Under the pieces are notes generated by a model. It did no database searches. It was not told the DNA's origin and saw only the letters and a program-made list of their open reading frames with translations. Shown piece by piece: positions 33,909-41,881 of a stretch of DNA of 64,000 nt (positions are counted from its first letter, which is position 1; each line of letters starts with the position of its first letter). Made by a program: the position numbers and the translations under genes. The stretch spans positions 1 to 64,000 of the forward strand of contig CAZGUH010000009.1 of assembly GCA_964529005.1 (NCBI GenBank), read 5' to 3'. The DNA is from CAZGUH01 sp964529005. Lineage in GTDB: Bacteria; Actinomycetota; Acidimicrobiia; Acidimicrobiales; Ilumatobacteraceae.

Positions 33909-34937
33909 TCAGGCCGCGACGGCCGCGCCCACCACGAACGTGTCGCTCTCGTCGTAGAAGACGATGCTCTGCCCCGGCGCCACCCGCCGCTGCGGCGCCC
34001 GCCAGCGCAGCGCCGCGGCGCTCTCGATCGTCGCCGCATGTGGCTCGCCGTGCGCGCTGCACTGCGCCAGCACCCACCCGACGCCATCGGGCCCGACGAG
34101 AGCGTCGAGCGCCTGTGTCGGCTGCACGCAGTCGGCGGCGTCGCCGACCACGATGGTCGCGGTCTCGGCGTCGACGTCGACGACGTAGCGCTTCGGTCCG
34201 CCGCCCGGCAGGCCGAGCCCCTTGCGCTGGCCGACCGTCACCAGCTCGATCGCCGGGGCCTCCCCCAGGCGCCGTCCCATGGTGTCGACCACCTTCGCCC
34301 GGCGGAACGGGATGCGATCGCCGAGGAACGCCTCTCTGCCTCCGGTCGTGGTGATGAAGCAGACGTCCTGGCTGTCGGGCTTGTCGGCGGTGCGCAGCCC
34401 GAGCCGATCGGCGATCGCACGCACCTCGCTCTTCGTCAGCTCGCCGATCGGGAACAGCGTGCGCGACAGATCGCGCTCGTCGAGCATGTGCACGACGTAA
34501 CTCTGATCCTTGGCCCGATCGACGCCGCGCGCCACGCGCAGTCGACCCGTGGCGTCGGGCGCGACGCGGGCGTGGTGCCCGGTGGCGATGGCATCGAAGC
34601 CGAGGAGCTCGGCGCGCTCGGAGAGCCGGGAGAACTTCAGGCGGCGGTTGCACTCGACGCACGGGTTCGGCGTGCGCGCCGACCGGTGCGCGGCGACGTA
34701 CGGCTCGACGACGTGCGCGTCGAAGTCGTCGGTGAAGTTGAAGACGAGGTGGTCGATGCCCAGCTGCTGCGCGACGCGCCGGGCGTCGTCGACGTCGGCG
34801 ATGCTGCAGCAGCCGGTGTCGCTCGATCCGCCCCACAGGCGCATGGTGACGCCGACGACGTCGTGGCCGGCGTCGCGCAGCAGCGCCGCGGCGACCGACG
34901 AATCGACCCCGCCCGACATCGCGACGAGCACCTTCAT
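33909..34937 (-). CDS. mnmA: tRNA 2-thiouridine synthase
   Basis: A 342-residue enzyme that thiolates U34 of Glu, Gln and Lys tRNAs. The ATP-pyrophosphatase P-loop is AMSGGVDSSVAAALL at the N-terminus. TPNPCVECNRRLKF (near residue 90) carries the first catalytic Cys and DSQDVCFI (near 190) the second. The C-terminal beta-barrel is complete. It starts 4 nt after the cysteine desulfurase gene, which supplies its sulfur, so the two are an operon. The same pairing is seen in mycobacteria. Confidence 0.95.
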   Translation of the reverse strand: MKVLVAMSGGVDSSVAAALLRDAGHDVVGVTMRLWGGSSDTGCCSIADVDDARRVAQQLGIDHLVFNFTDDFDAHVVEPYVAAHRSARTPNPCVECNRRLKFSRLSERAELLGFDAIATGHHARVAPDATGRLRVARGVDRAKDQSYVVHMLDERDLSRTLFPIGELTKSEVRAIADRLGLRTADKPDSQDVCFITTTGGREAFLGDRIPFRRAKVVDTMGRRLGEAPAIELVTVGQRKGLGLPGGGPKRYVVDVDAETATIVVGDAADCVQPTQALDALVGPDGVGWVLAQCSAHGEPHAATIESAAALRWRAPQRRVAPGQSIVFYDESDTFVVGAAVAA

Positions 34938-34941
34938 CGCG

Positions 34942-36090
34942 TCACGCCGCCCGTCGCAGGCGCGACACGGCGCGCCCGATCGCCTCGGCGGCCCGGTCGA
35001 CGTCGTCGGTCGTGGTGGTGTGGCCCATGCTGAGCCGCAGCGCGCCCCGCGACCACGCCGGATCGACGCCCATCGCCGACAGCACGTGCGACGACTCCAG
35101 CGCCCCCGCCGAGCATGCCGACGCCGCGGATGCGCACACGCCCTCCTCGTCGAGCAGGTACAGCAACGCTTCGCTCTCGACGCCCGCGAAGCACAGGTGG
35201 GCGATGCCGGCCACGGAATGGTCGCCGGGAACGGTCTCGACGACGTCCGGCACCGCCGACGTCACGCGGGAGACGAGACGCTCCCGCAGCGCGCCGATGC
35301 GGGCGACCTCGGCCTCGCGCTCGGCCACCGTGCCGGACAGCGCCACGGCCGTGGCGACGATGCCCGGGACGTTGTGCGTGCCGCTGCGCCGCTCGCGCTC
35401 CTGCCCGCCGCCGACGATCAAGGGATCGATCGTGACGCCCGAGCGGATGACGAGCACGCCCGCGCCCTTCGGCCCTCCGAACTTGTGCGACGAGAGCGAG
35501 ACGAGGTCGGCCAGCGCGACGATCGGGCGCAGGTCGAGCCAGCACGCGGCCTGCACGGCGTCGGTGTGCAGCAGAGCGCGCGGGGCGTGCTGCCGCGCGA
35601 TGGCGGCGACGGAAGCGAGATCGGTGATCGTGCCGACCTCGTTGTTGACCGCCATCACCGACACGACCGCGACGTCGGGGGTGCGGGCGAGCGCGTCACG
35701 CAGCGCGTCGATGTCGACCGCGCCGGTCGGCCCCGCCGGCACGACGATGCCGCCGCAGCGCTCGACGGTGTGCAACACGGCATGGTGCTCGGCGGCGGGG
35801 CAGACGGCCACGCCACCCCGGGCGCGCACGGCGCCGACGATCGCTGCGTTGTCGCTCTCGGTGCCGCCGGCGGTGAACACGATCTCACCGGCCGTGACCC
35901 CCAGCGCATCGGCGACGGCGTCGCGAGCCTCGTCGATCACCCGGCGCGCGGCGCGGCTCGCGCGGTGCGAGCCGGACGGGTTGGCGAAGCGCTCGCTCAG
36001 GTACGGCAGCATCGCCGCGACCGCGTCGGCGCGCATCGGCGTGGACGCGGCGTGATCAAGGTACGCGAGGTCTCCGACAGGGCCGGACAT
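34942..36090 (-). CDS. Cysteine desulfurase
   Basis: A 382-residue PLP enzyme of the IscS/NifS family that moves sulfur from cysteine to acceptors. The start motif is YLDHAASTPM, the PLP His region AEHHAVLHT, and the PLP lysine sits in SSHKFGGPKGAG (near residue 205). The persulfide Cys is in ASAASACSAG (near 326), followed by SSHVL. It is upstream of mnmA with a 4-nt gap and probably feeds it. A -10-like TACCCT lies 8 nt before the ATG. No IscU or IscA gene is nearby. Confidence 0.93.
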   Translation of the reverse strand: MSGPVGDLAYLDHAASTPMRADAVAAMLPYLSERFANPSGSHRASRAARRVIDEARDAVADALGVTAGEIVFTAGGTESDNAAIVGAVRARGGVAVCPAAEHHAVLHTVERCGGIVVPAGPTGAVDIDALRDALARTPDVAVVSVMAVNNEVGTITDLASVAAIARQHAPRALLHTDAVQAACWLDLRPIVALADLVSLSSHKFGGPKGAGVLVIRSGVTIDPLIVGGGQERERRSGTHNVPGIVATAVALSGTVAEREAEVARIGALRERLVSRVTSAVPDVVETVPGDHSVAGIAHLCFAGVESEALLYLLDEEGVCASAASACSAGALESSHVLSAMGVDPAWSRGALRLSMGHTTTTDDVDRAAEAIGRAVSRLRRAA

Positions 36091-36139
36091 CGCTTGCGAG
36101 GGTACCCGTGGTTGCGCTGCCTCGGTACTGTCGCTGGTC

Positions 36140-36871
36140 GTGCGCGGATACGACGACGCGACCTATGGCGATGCGTTCGCCGACGTGTATGACGACTGGT
36201 ACGCCGATCTCGGCGGGGTCGAGGGCGCGGTCCGCATGGTGACACGGCTCGCCGGCGGCGGGCCGGTGCTCGAGCTCGGCGTCGGCACCGGCCGCCTGGC
36301 GGTGCCGCTGGCCGCGGCCGGCCTCGATGTGCACGGCGTCGACACGAGCGCGGCGATGCTCGACCGCTTGCGCCGCAATGACCCCACCGGGTCGGTCCGT
36401 GCGGTCGCGGGCGACATGGTCGACGACCTTCCTTCCGGACCTTTCGCCGTCGTCCTCGTCGCCTACAACACGCTGTTCAACCTGCGCAGCGCGCAGCGCC
36501 AGCAAGCGTGCTTCGCCGCGGTGGCCGAGCGGCTGACCCCCCAGGGCGCGTTCGTGGTCGAGGCGTTCGTGCCCGAGCGCGCGGAGGCGACGCGCAGCGC
36601 CGTCTCGGTGCGGTCGCTCGACGCCCGCTCCGTCGTGCTCAGCGTGAGCGTCGACCACCCGCAGGAGCAGACGGCCGAGGGACAGTTCATCGAGATCAGC
36701 GAAGGCGGGGGCGTGCGCATGCGCCCGTGGAGCATCCGCTGGTCGACTCCCCTCGAGCTCGACGCGATGGCCGCTGCGGTGGGACTCCGGCTGCGCGAGC
36801 GGTGGGGATCGTTCGACACAGAGCGGTACGACGACGACAGCGGGCGACATGTCAGCGTCTACACGCGCTGA
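36140..36871 (+). CDS. SAM-dependent methyltransferase
   Basis: A 243-residue class I methyltransferase. Motif I is VLELGVGTGRLAVPLAAAG (near residue 49), with the acidic residue after strand 2 in VHGVDTSAAMLDRL. VLVAYNTLFNL near 110 resembles motif IV. The start FADVYDDWY is typical for small-molecule methyltransferases. The GTG start is 8 nt after a possible -10 TACTGT. Divergent from the cysteine desulfurase. Substrate unknown. Confidence 0.85.
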   Translation: MRGYDDATYGDAFADVYDDWYADLGGVEGAVRMVTRLAGGGPVLELGVGTGRLAVPLAAAGLDVHGVDTSAAMLDRLRRNDPTGSVRAVAGDMVDDLPSGPFAVVLVAYNTLFNLRSAQRQQACFAAVAERLTPQGAFVVEAFVPERAEATRSAVSVRSLDARSVVLSVSVDHPQEQTAEGQFIEISEGGGVRMRPWSIRWSTPLELDAMAAAVGLRLRERWGSFDTERYDDDSGRHVSVYTR

Positions 36872-36935
36872 GGTGGCTCGATGCCGGTCGCTTGACCACG
36901 CGCGCGGGACAGATCCGACGTATCCTGAACGCACC

Positions 36936-37919
36936 GTGAGTCAGATGCGCCTCAACCCCCTGACAGGACGCTGGGTCACGATCGTGACCGAGCGGTCCGA
37001 GCGCCCCACGGACTTCGCCCCCCGCACATCGCAAGTCGAGGCCGAGCCGGCGCGTCCGTGCCCGTTCTGCCCCGGGCACGAAGGCTCCACTCCCCCGGCC
37101 CTCGAGACGTGGGACGAGCGCGGCCGTTGGCGCATGCGCGTGCTTCCCAACCTGTATCCGGCGTTCGACGGCAACGAGCCGTTCGCGGTGCACCACCTCG
37201 GCCCGGTGCATTCGGTCGCAGAGGCCAGCGGCATCCACGAGGTGCTCGTCTACACGCCCGATCACGACGGCGGCCTGCACCTGCTCGACGACCACGCCGC
37301 CGGTGACCTGATGCGGGTGCTCAAGCGTCGCCTCGGCGAGCACGCCGGCATTCCGCACATCCGCTACACGCAAGCGATCGTCAACCACGGCCGCGAGGCG
37401 GGCGCCTCGCTCGCCCACCCGCACGGCCAGCTGCTCGGCTTGCCGTTCGTGCCCGGCGAGATCATCGAGGAGGAGCGTGCGTTCGCCCGCTTCCACGGCA
37501 GCTGCGTGCTGTGCACGACGGCCGAGGCCGAGCTCGCCGACGACAAGCGCGTCGTGTTCTCCAACGACGACGTCGTGTGCCTGTCCCCGTTCTGGAGCGG
37601 CACCCCGTTCGAGCTCCTGATCATCCCCCGCCGCCATGAGCTGCACCTCCAGGACGCGGCCGACGACACGCTGGAGGCGACCGGCCGGGCGCTGCGGGAT
37701 GCGGTGGTGAACCTGCGCGAGGCGCTCGGCGACCTCGCGTACAACGTCGTCTTCCACACCGCGCCGCACCACCACAGCGGCGAGTACCACTGGCACGTCC
37801 ACCTGTTGCCGAAGCTCACCACGACCGCGGGGTTCGAGGCCGGCACCGGCGTGCTGATCAACATCATCTCCCCGGAATCGGCCACCGACCGCTTGCGACG
37901 CGTCAGCGTCCGGGCCTGA
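36936..37919 (+). CDS. galT: Galactose-1-phosphate uridylyltransferase-like HIT protein
   Basis: A 327-residue GalT-family enzyme, swapping UMP between UDP-glucose and galactose-1-phosphate in the Leloir pathway. MRLNPLTGRWVTIV is the GalT start. CPFCPGHE and HHH/HWHVH elements fit metal binding, and the active-site His is in SLAHPHGQLLGLPFVP (near residue 163; family HxHPHGQ). No galK or galE is adjacent, so related nucleotidyltransfer is possible. GTG 36936 follows TATCCT by 9 nt; the ATG at 36945 is an equally good start. Confidence 0.85.
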   Translation: MSQMRLNPLTGRWVTIVTERSERPTDFAPRTSQVEAEPARPCPFCPGHEGSTPPALETWDERGRWRMRVLPNLYPAFDGNEPFAVHHLGPVHSVAEASGIHEVLVYTPDHDGGLHLLDDHAAGDLMRVLKRRLGEHAGIPHIRYTQAIVNHGREAGASLAHPHGQLLGLPFVPGEIIEEERAFARFHGSCVLCTTAEAELADDKRVVFSNDDVVCLSPFWSGTPFELLIIPRRHELHLQDAADDTLEATGRALRDAVVNLREALGDLAYNVVFHTAPHHHSGEYHWHVHLLPKLTTTAGFEAGTGVLINIISPESATDRLRRVSVRA

Positions 37920-37933
37920 ATCCCCAGCACGGC

Positions 37934-38386
37934 GTGCGGCGCATCCGGGTCGCCGTCGACATCGACGCGCCCGTCGCCACGGTGTGGGACGTCGTCGAGC
38001 GCATCGAGCGCCACGTCGAGTGGATGCACGACGCGGCGGCGATCCACTTCTCGTCGCAGCAGACCCGCGGGGCGGGCACGACGTTCGTGTGCGACACCAA
38101 AGTCGGACCGCTGACGCTGCACGATCGCATGGAGATCACGGAGTGGACGCCGCCGCGGGCGATGGGCGTCCGCCACACCGGCGCCGTGTCGGGCACGGGA
38201 CGCTTCACCCTCGACCCGATCGATCGTGACCGTCGCACGCGGTTCACATGGACCGAGGACCTGCGCTTCCCGTGGTGGCTCGGAGGCCCGCTCGGCGAGC
38301 TGATCGGCGGCGCAGGGGTGATGCGAGCGATCTGGCGTCGCAACCTGGCCGCGCTCGCCCGCCAGTTCGACCAGCCCACCGCCTGA
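37934..38386 (+). CDS. SRPBCC/START-like protein
   Basis: A 150-residue protein of the polyketide cyclase / SRPBCC ligand-binding fold. It starts with a strand and helix VAVDIDAPVATVWDVVERIE, has the internal strand GAGTTFVCDTKVG and ends in a long C-terminal helix (GVMRAIWRRNLAALARQF). Members bind hydrophobic ligands; no function can be given. It starts 14 nt after galT and is probably co-transcribed with it. Confidence 0.75.
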   Translation: MRRIRVAVDIDAPVATVWDVVERIERHVEWMHDAAAIHFSSQQTRGAGTTFVCDTKVGPLTLHDRMEITEWTPPRAMGVRHTGAVSGTGRFTLDPIDRDRRTRFTWTEDLRFPWWLGGPLGELIGGAGVMRAIWRRNLAALARQFDQPTA

Positions 38387-38478
38387 CCGGCGATCGATCC
38401 CCCGCGTTCGTGACGCGCTCGTGACGCCGGGCGAAACGCCGCGGCAATCGCTGCGCCGGGCGGGTCGGCACTAGAGGG

Positions 38479-38676
38479 ATGTTCCAGCGGCAGGAGCCGG
38501 TCACGCGCCCCGTCATCACCCTCGCGGTCGACGACATCGACAAGACATTCGTGGAGATCGAGAAGCGCGGCGGCACGCGCGTCGGCGAGAAGATGCAGGT
38601 CGCCGACATGGGCTACGCCGCGTACTTCACCGACACCGAAGGCAACCTCATGGGACTCTGGCAGAACGCCGGCTAG
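38479..38676 (+). pseudogene. N-terminally truncated VOC (glyoxalase-like) gene
   Basis: A 65-residue frame equal to the second half of a VOC-superfamily protein: PVTRPVITLAVDDIDKTFVE then GYAAYFTDTEGNLMGLWQNA. Whole members have about 120 residues, and the first beta-alpha-beta module with half of the metal site is missing. No trace of it is seen in the 92 bp upstream in any frame. The TAG stop is split by the insertion sequence but re-formed. It may be a remnant or a short dimerising half-protein. Confidence 0.55.
38674..38675. repeat. Left TA target duplication of IS630 element
   Basis: TA, matched by TA at 39849-39850. IS630-family elements insert at and duplicate TA. Both lie inside CTAG. 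Confidence 0.8.
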
Positions 38677-39038
38677 TGTCGTGAGTCGTTGATTCGTTGG
38701 AGATAGCTGGCGAAGGTTGTCGAGGATTTCGTCGGCGGTCTTGCGCCACACGAACGGGCGCGGGTTGGCGTTCCAGTGTTCGACCCAGTTGTTGATGTCG
38801 CGGCGGAGCTCGGTGACGGATCGGTGCGTCGCTCGTCGGAGCTTTTTGGTGGTGAGCTCGGAGAACCAGCGCTCGACCTGGTTGAGCCAGGAGCTGTAGG
38901 TCGGCGTGTAGTGCAGTGTGAAGCGGCGGTGCCGTTTCAGCCAGCGTTGGATCTCGGGGGCTTTGTGGGTGGAGGCGTTGTCGCAGATCACGTGCACCGC
39001 GAGATCATCGGGAACGGTGCGGTCGATGAGGTTCAAAA
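38676..39038 (-). CDS. IS630 transposase, second frame (DDE C-terminal part)
   Basis: About 120 codons inside the element, in the -1 frame relative to the first part. They carry the second catalytic Asp in VHVICDNASTHKAPEIQ and the Glu in SWLNQVERWFSELTTKKL, then VEHWNANPRPFVWRKTADEI. The frame begins LNLIDRTVP at the T-run and can be joined to the first part by a -1 slip. Near 38709-38715 the frame changes again: the expected end ASYLQRINDSRH and stop lie one frame away, so this copy appears to have one extra base and reads out into host DNA. Confidence 0.75.
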
Positions 39039-39767
39039 ACGATCGGACTCGACGGCGCGATGCTGATCGGTCATCTGCGTGAGCACCTTGCCCGACGCGA
39101 CATCCAGCGCGGCGTAGAGGTCCGAGGTGCCGCTGCGCACGTAGGTGTAGGTCCGGCGCGCGGGCGTGCCGGGAAGCATTGGCAGCACCGGCGCTGTCCG
39201 ATCGAGCGTTTGCACTTGGGTCTTCTCATCAACGCACAACACGACCGCGGCGTCGGGCGGGTTCAGGTAGAGCCCGACGACATCGCGGACCTTGTCGATG
39301 AACTGTGGATCGGTGGACAGCTTGAAGTCCTCGATCCGGTGCGGCCTCAACCCGAACGTGCGCCAGATCCGCGACACCGCGGTCTGGTTGAGCCCGACGC
39401 GGGCGGCCATCGACCGGGTCGTCCACTGCGTCGACCCCTCCGGCGGGGACTCCTCCAAGGTGGCGACGATGAGCTGCTCGACGACCTCGTCGGTGATCTT
39501 GCGCGGCTGACCAGGTCGTGGCTCATCAATCAACCCGTCGAAGCGCTTGTCAGCGAACCGGCTGCGCCACTTGCCGACCGTCACCGGATTGCACTTCAGA
39601 TCGCGAGCGATGTCCTGGTTCAACGCGCCATCAGCCGCGGCCAACACGATCCGGCACCCAAGAGCCAACGCCTGCCCCGTCGACGGACGTCGAGCCCACC
39701 GCTCGAGCGTCTCGCGCTCCTCGGCGCTCAACACGATCTGCGCTGTCGGTCGTCCTCGCTGGCCCAT
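39033..39767 (-). CDS. IS630 transposase, first frame (HTH and first Asp)
   Basis: A 244-residue frame with the N-terminal helix-turn-helix (NQDIARDLKCNPVTVGKW and RWSRF-type linker), the conserved GLIDEPRPGQPRKI, and the first catalytic Asp in VVLCVDEKTQVQ. It ends at TTT TGA in a run of five T (minus strand; 39035-39039), where a -1 slip would give DRFLNLIDR, the sequence expected in uninterrupted IS630 transposases. This may be programmed frameshifting or a simple disruption. ATG start. Confidence 0.85.
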   Translation of the reverse strand: MGQRGRPTAQIVLSAEERETLERWARRPSTGQALALGCRIVLAAADGALNQDIARDLKCNPVTVGKWRSRFADKRFDGLIDEPRPGQPRKITDEVVEQLIVATLEESPPEGSTQWTTRSMAARVGLNQTAVSRIWRTFGLRPHRIEDFKLSTDPQFIDKVRDVVGLYLNPPDAAVVLCVDEKTQVQTLDRTAPVLPMLPGTPARRTYTYVRSGTSDLYAALDVASGKVLTQMTDQHRAVESDRF

Positions 39768-39848
39768 CGGTGCCTCCCATCGTCGCTGACCACAGCGACA
39801 ACGCGAGACACCACCCGAAAATTCCAGCGAACTACAGACTCACGACAC

Positions 39849-39850
39849 TA
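39849..39850. repeat. Right TA target duplication of IS630 element
   Basis: Second copy of the TA at 38674-38675. Confidence 0.8.
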
Positions 39851-39886
39851 GCGAGGTGACGTGGCTCTGTCCTGAGCCACGTCAGG

Positions 39887-41170
39887 TCACGCCGGGCGGT
39901 TCGGGATCGTGAGACGGTAGAGTTCGACGGCGTTGTCCTGGAGCACCCGCTGACGGATCTCGGGCGAGACGTTCGACAGCACGTCGGCGAAGTGCTCCTG
40001 TGTTCGCGGATAGAGACACGTCGGATGCGGGACGTCGGTGCACGCCAGGACGTTCCCCACGCCGATCTGCTCGATCATGTGCGCCGGCGCGTACCTCTCG
40101 AACCAGAACATCGCGTAGAGGTGGTCGCGGAAGTACTCGGATGGCCGGCGCTGCTGGATCTCGCTGGGGTCGAGTTCGGTGACCATCTCGTCGAGTTGGA
40201 ACTCGAGCGCTTCGAGAAGGAATGGGATCCAGCCGATCCCGCTCTCGGCCGACACGATCTTCACGTTGGGAAAGCGATCGAAGAGATTGCTCGCACACAG
40301 GTTGGCGATGATCCGCATGTTGCTCATCGGCTGCTGGGTGGCGTGGACCGCTTGCCGCCGCTGCTTGCTGAAGTAGCGCCAGAACGGGTCGGGCACTGCG
40401 GGAGGCTCGGCGTGCGCCCCGCCACGCTCGGGATCGTCCGCCTCTCTGCGGGCGGCGCGCATCTTCTCCACCTCCGCTCGACGCATTCCCGAACCGATGT
40501 GGAAGCTGATCACCGAACGCGTGTCGTTGACGAGATCCCACATGGGCTCGAAGTACGGATGGAGCAGCTCGGGCAAGCCCAGCATCTCAGGCTTGTCCGA
40601 CAGCGTGAAGCCACGGATCCCCTTGTCGACCAGCCGCTCGATCTCTCGAACGGTGAGGGTCATGTCCCAGACGGGAAGAATCGCCTGCGGAAGAAGCCGC
40701 TCGCCGGACTCGGCCTGGATGTCGACGTAGAAGTCGTTGTAGGTCTGGAGGATCGCGGTCCGAATCTCGTCGTCCTCGATCGCGAACACGTGGTTGGAGG
40801 CGAACCCGATGCCGTTCGGGTAGACCACCTGCGACCAGATGCCCATCCGGTCCATGAGAGCAAGGCGGTCCTCGACCCGCCACGCTGCGGGGTCGATCGT
40901 TTCGAACGGCTGGAGGATGTGCTCACCGAGCACCTTGCCCATCCCCTGCTCGATGGTGTTCCCGCCCAGGCTCGCCCACAGTTCACCATCGAGGAACCAC
41001 GCTGTCTGACCGTCGACGGTCCGAAGGACCGGCATGCGATCACGGAGTGATGCCGGCGCACGCGACGTCCACAGGTCGGGAGGCTCGGTGAAGTGAGTAT
41101 CGCAGTCAACGATCCAGAGACCGGCGAACATCTCGTCCATCTGAGCTTCATGGAGATCAACTACGGTCAT
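39887..41170 (-). CDS. Amidohydrolase_2 family metal-dependent hydrolase
   Basis: A 427-residue TIM-barrel hydrolase or decarboxylase of the ACMSD-like amidohydrolase family. The N-terminal metal motif is IVDCDTHFTEPPDLW (DxH), a middle His sits in VISFHIGSG (near residue 228), VSAESGIGWIPFLLEALEF carries a conserved acidic residue, and the C-terminal Asp is in ACTDVPHPT. It is closely alike in plan to the protein at 48379-49566 (both EPPDLWTSR). Substrates of this subfamily are carboxylated aromatic or ring-cleavage products. Expressed alone from a promoter at 41242-41270 that carries a large dyad. Confidence 0.82.
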   Translation of the reverse strand: MTVVDLHEAQMDEMFAGLWIVDCDTHFTEPPDLWTSRAPASLRDRMPVLRTVDGQTAWFLDGELWASLGGNTIEQGMGKVLGEHILQPFETIDPAAWRVEDRLALMDRMGIWSQVVYPNGIGFASNHVFAIEDDEIRTAILQTYNDFYVDIQAESGERLLPQAILPVWDMTLTVREIERLVDKGIRGFTLSDKPEMLGLPELLHPYFEPMWDLVNDTRSVISFHIGSGMRRAEVEKMRAARREADDPERGGAHAEPPAVPDPFWRYFSKQRRQAVHATQQPMSNMRIIANLCASNLFDRFPNVKIVSAESGIGWIPFLLEALEFQLDEMVTELDPSEIQQRRPSEYFRDHLYAMFWFERYAPAHMIEQIGVGNVLACTDVPHPTCLYPRTQEHFADVLSNVSPEIRQRVLQDNAVELYRLTIPNRPA

Positions 41171-41214
41171 GATGCGCTCCAGGTTTGTGCCCGGCCCTGA
41201 ATGTCAAAGCCAAG

Positions 41215-41245
41215 TGATCAAGCCGATTTATGCTATCGGTGATCA
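41215..41245. promoter_or_regulatory. 31-bp dyad operator candidate
   Basis: TGATCA (41215-41220) and TGATCA (41240-41245) flank a second inverted pair, CCGAT (41223-41227) and ATCGG (41235-41239). The dyad overlaps the -10 of the minus-strand promoter and its transcription start, a classical repressor position. Confidence 0.55.
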
Positions 41246-41270
41246 TAGATCGCCCACCTGCCAGCGTCAA
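41242..41270 (-). promoter_or_regulatory. Promoter of amidohydrolase 39887-41170
   Basis: On the minus strand TTGACG (41265-41270), 17-bp spacer, TATGAT (41242-41247). Both boxes are near the vegetative sigma consensus. Confidence 0.7.
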
Positions 41271-41319
41271 GGCTCCCCGCGCACCGGCGGCGACGTAATC
41301 AACCAGCGGCCTGCACTCG

Positions 41320-41841
41320 TCAGGTCCCGAGAAGGTGCCCCATCGACGCATCGGCGGCGTCGACGATCTCACACGAGTCGTCGAGTCCGAGCACGTGGGT
41401 CAATCGACCGAAGGCGAGGTGTCGAGCTGTGACGAAGGCAAGGTCGAGCACCTCGGCGTCGGTGAAGTGAGCGCGCATCATCGCCCAGAGATCGTCGTCG
41501 ATGGTCTCGTGGGCGAGCGCGAAGCGTTCGGCGAACTCGACGGCCACGCGCTCACGCTCGTCGAGTCGAGACGAGGTGCCGTGCTGCTCGAGGTCGCGGT
41601 ACAGCGCATCGTCGAAACCCTCGTTCGCGGCATCCTCGGGACGTGCGGACTGGCAGATCAGACATCCGTTGATGAGCGCGATCCGGTAGCGCACCGCCTC
41701 GCGCACGCGGACGGGAAGGATGCTGTCGCGGTAGGCCGCCAGCGCCATGGCCAGCGAAGCCTTGCCGAGTTCCGGGCGAAGCTGGCGGTACATCCGTTCG
41801 TGGACGGTGCCAGGACCATCGGCGATCGCGATTCGGGGCAC
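41320..41841 (-). CDS. Carboxymuconolactone decarboxylase/AhpD-like protein
   Basis: A 173-residue protein of the CMD/AhpD fold. The redox motif is in INGCLICQSARPED (CxxC, near residue 60), and a conserved His occurs in VTARHLAFGRLTHVLG near 142. CxxC members act as alkylhydroperoxidase-like thiol proteins, others as decarboxylases, so the role here is open. The GTG start has GAGGAGG 6 nt upstream. It follows the amidohydrolase at 41882 with a 40-bp gap and shares its promoter. Confidence 0.75.
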   Translation of the reverse strand: MPRIAIADGPGTVHERMYRQLRPELGKASLAMALAAYRDSILPVRVREAVRYRIALINGCLICQSARPEDAANEGFDDALYRDLEQHGTSSRLDERERVAVEFAERFALAHETIDDDLWAMMRAHFTDAEVLDLAFVTARHLAFGRLTHVLGLDDSCEIVDAADASMGHLLGT

Positions 41842-41881
41842 GGTCGTCCTCCTCTGTGATCGAAGAGCATGCTCCGCGGCT

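Larger units (their letters stand above)
38676..39848 (-). mobile_element. IS630-family insertion sequence
   Basis: A 1173-bp element flanked by TA duplications. Terminal inverted repeats share GTGTCGTGAGTC perfectly and about 21 of the outer 26 bp (38676-38701 and 39823-39848). It encodes a DDE transposase on the minus strand in two overlapping frames. It is inserted into the TAG stop codon of the VOC remnant; because the element begins with G, the stop is restored. It lies at the border between the very high-GC chromosome and the lower-GC catabolic island. Confidence 0.9.

Noticed and set aside
37903..39036. One 377-codon minus-strand frame joining transposase to galT/SRPBCC antisense
   Set aside because: Only the part inside the IS is transposase. 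The rest is read-through into the antisense of host genes after loss of the natural stop.
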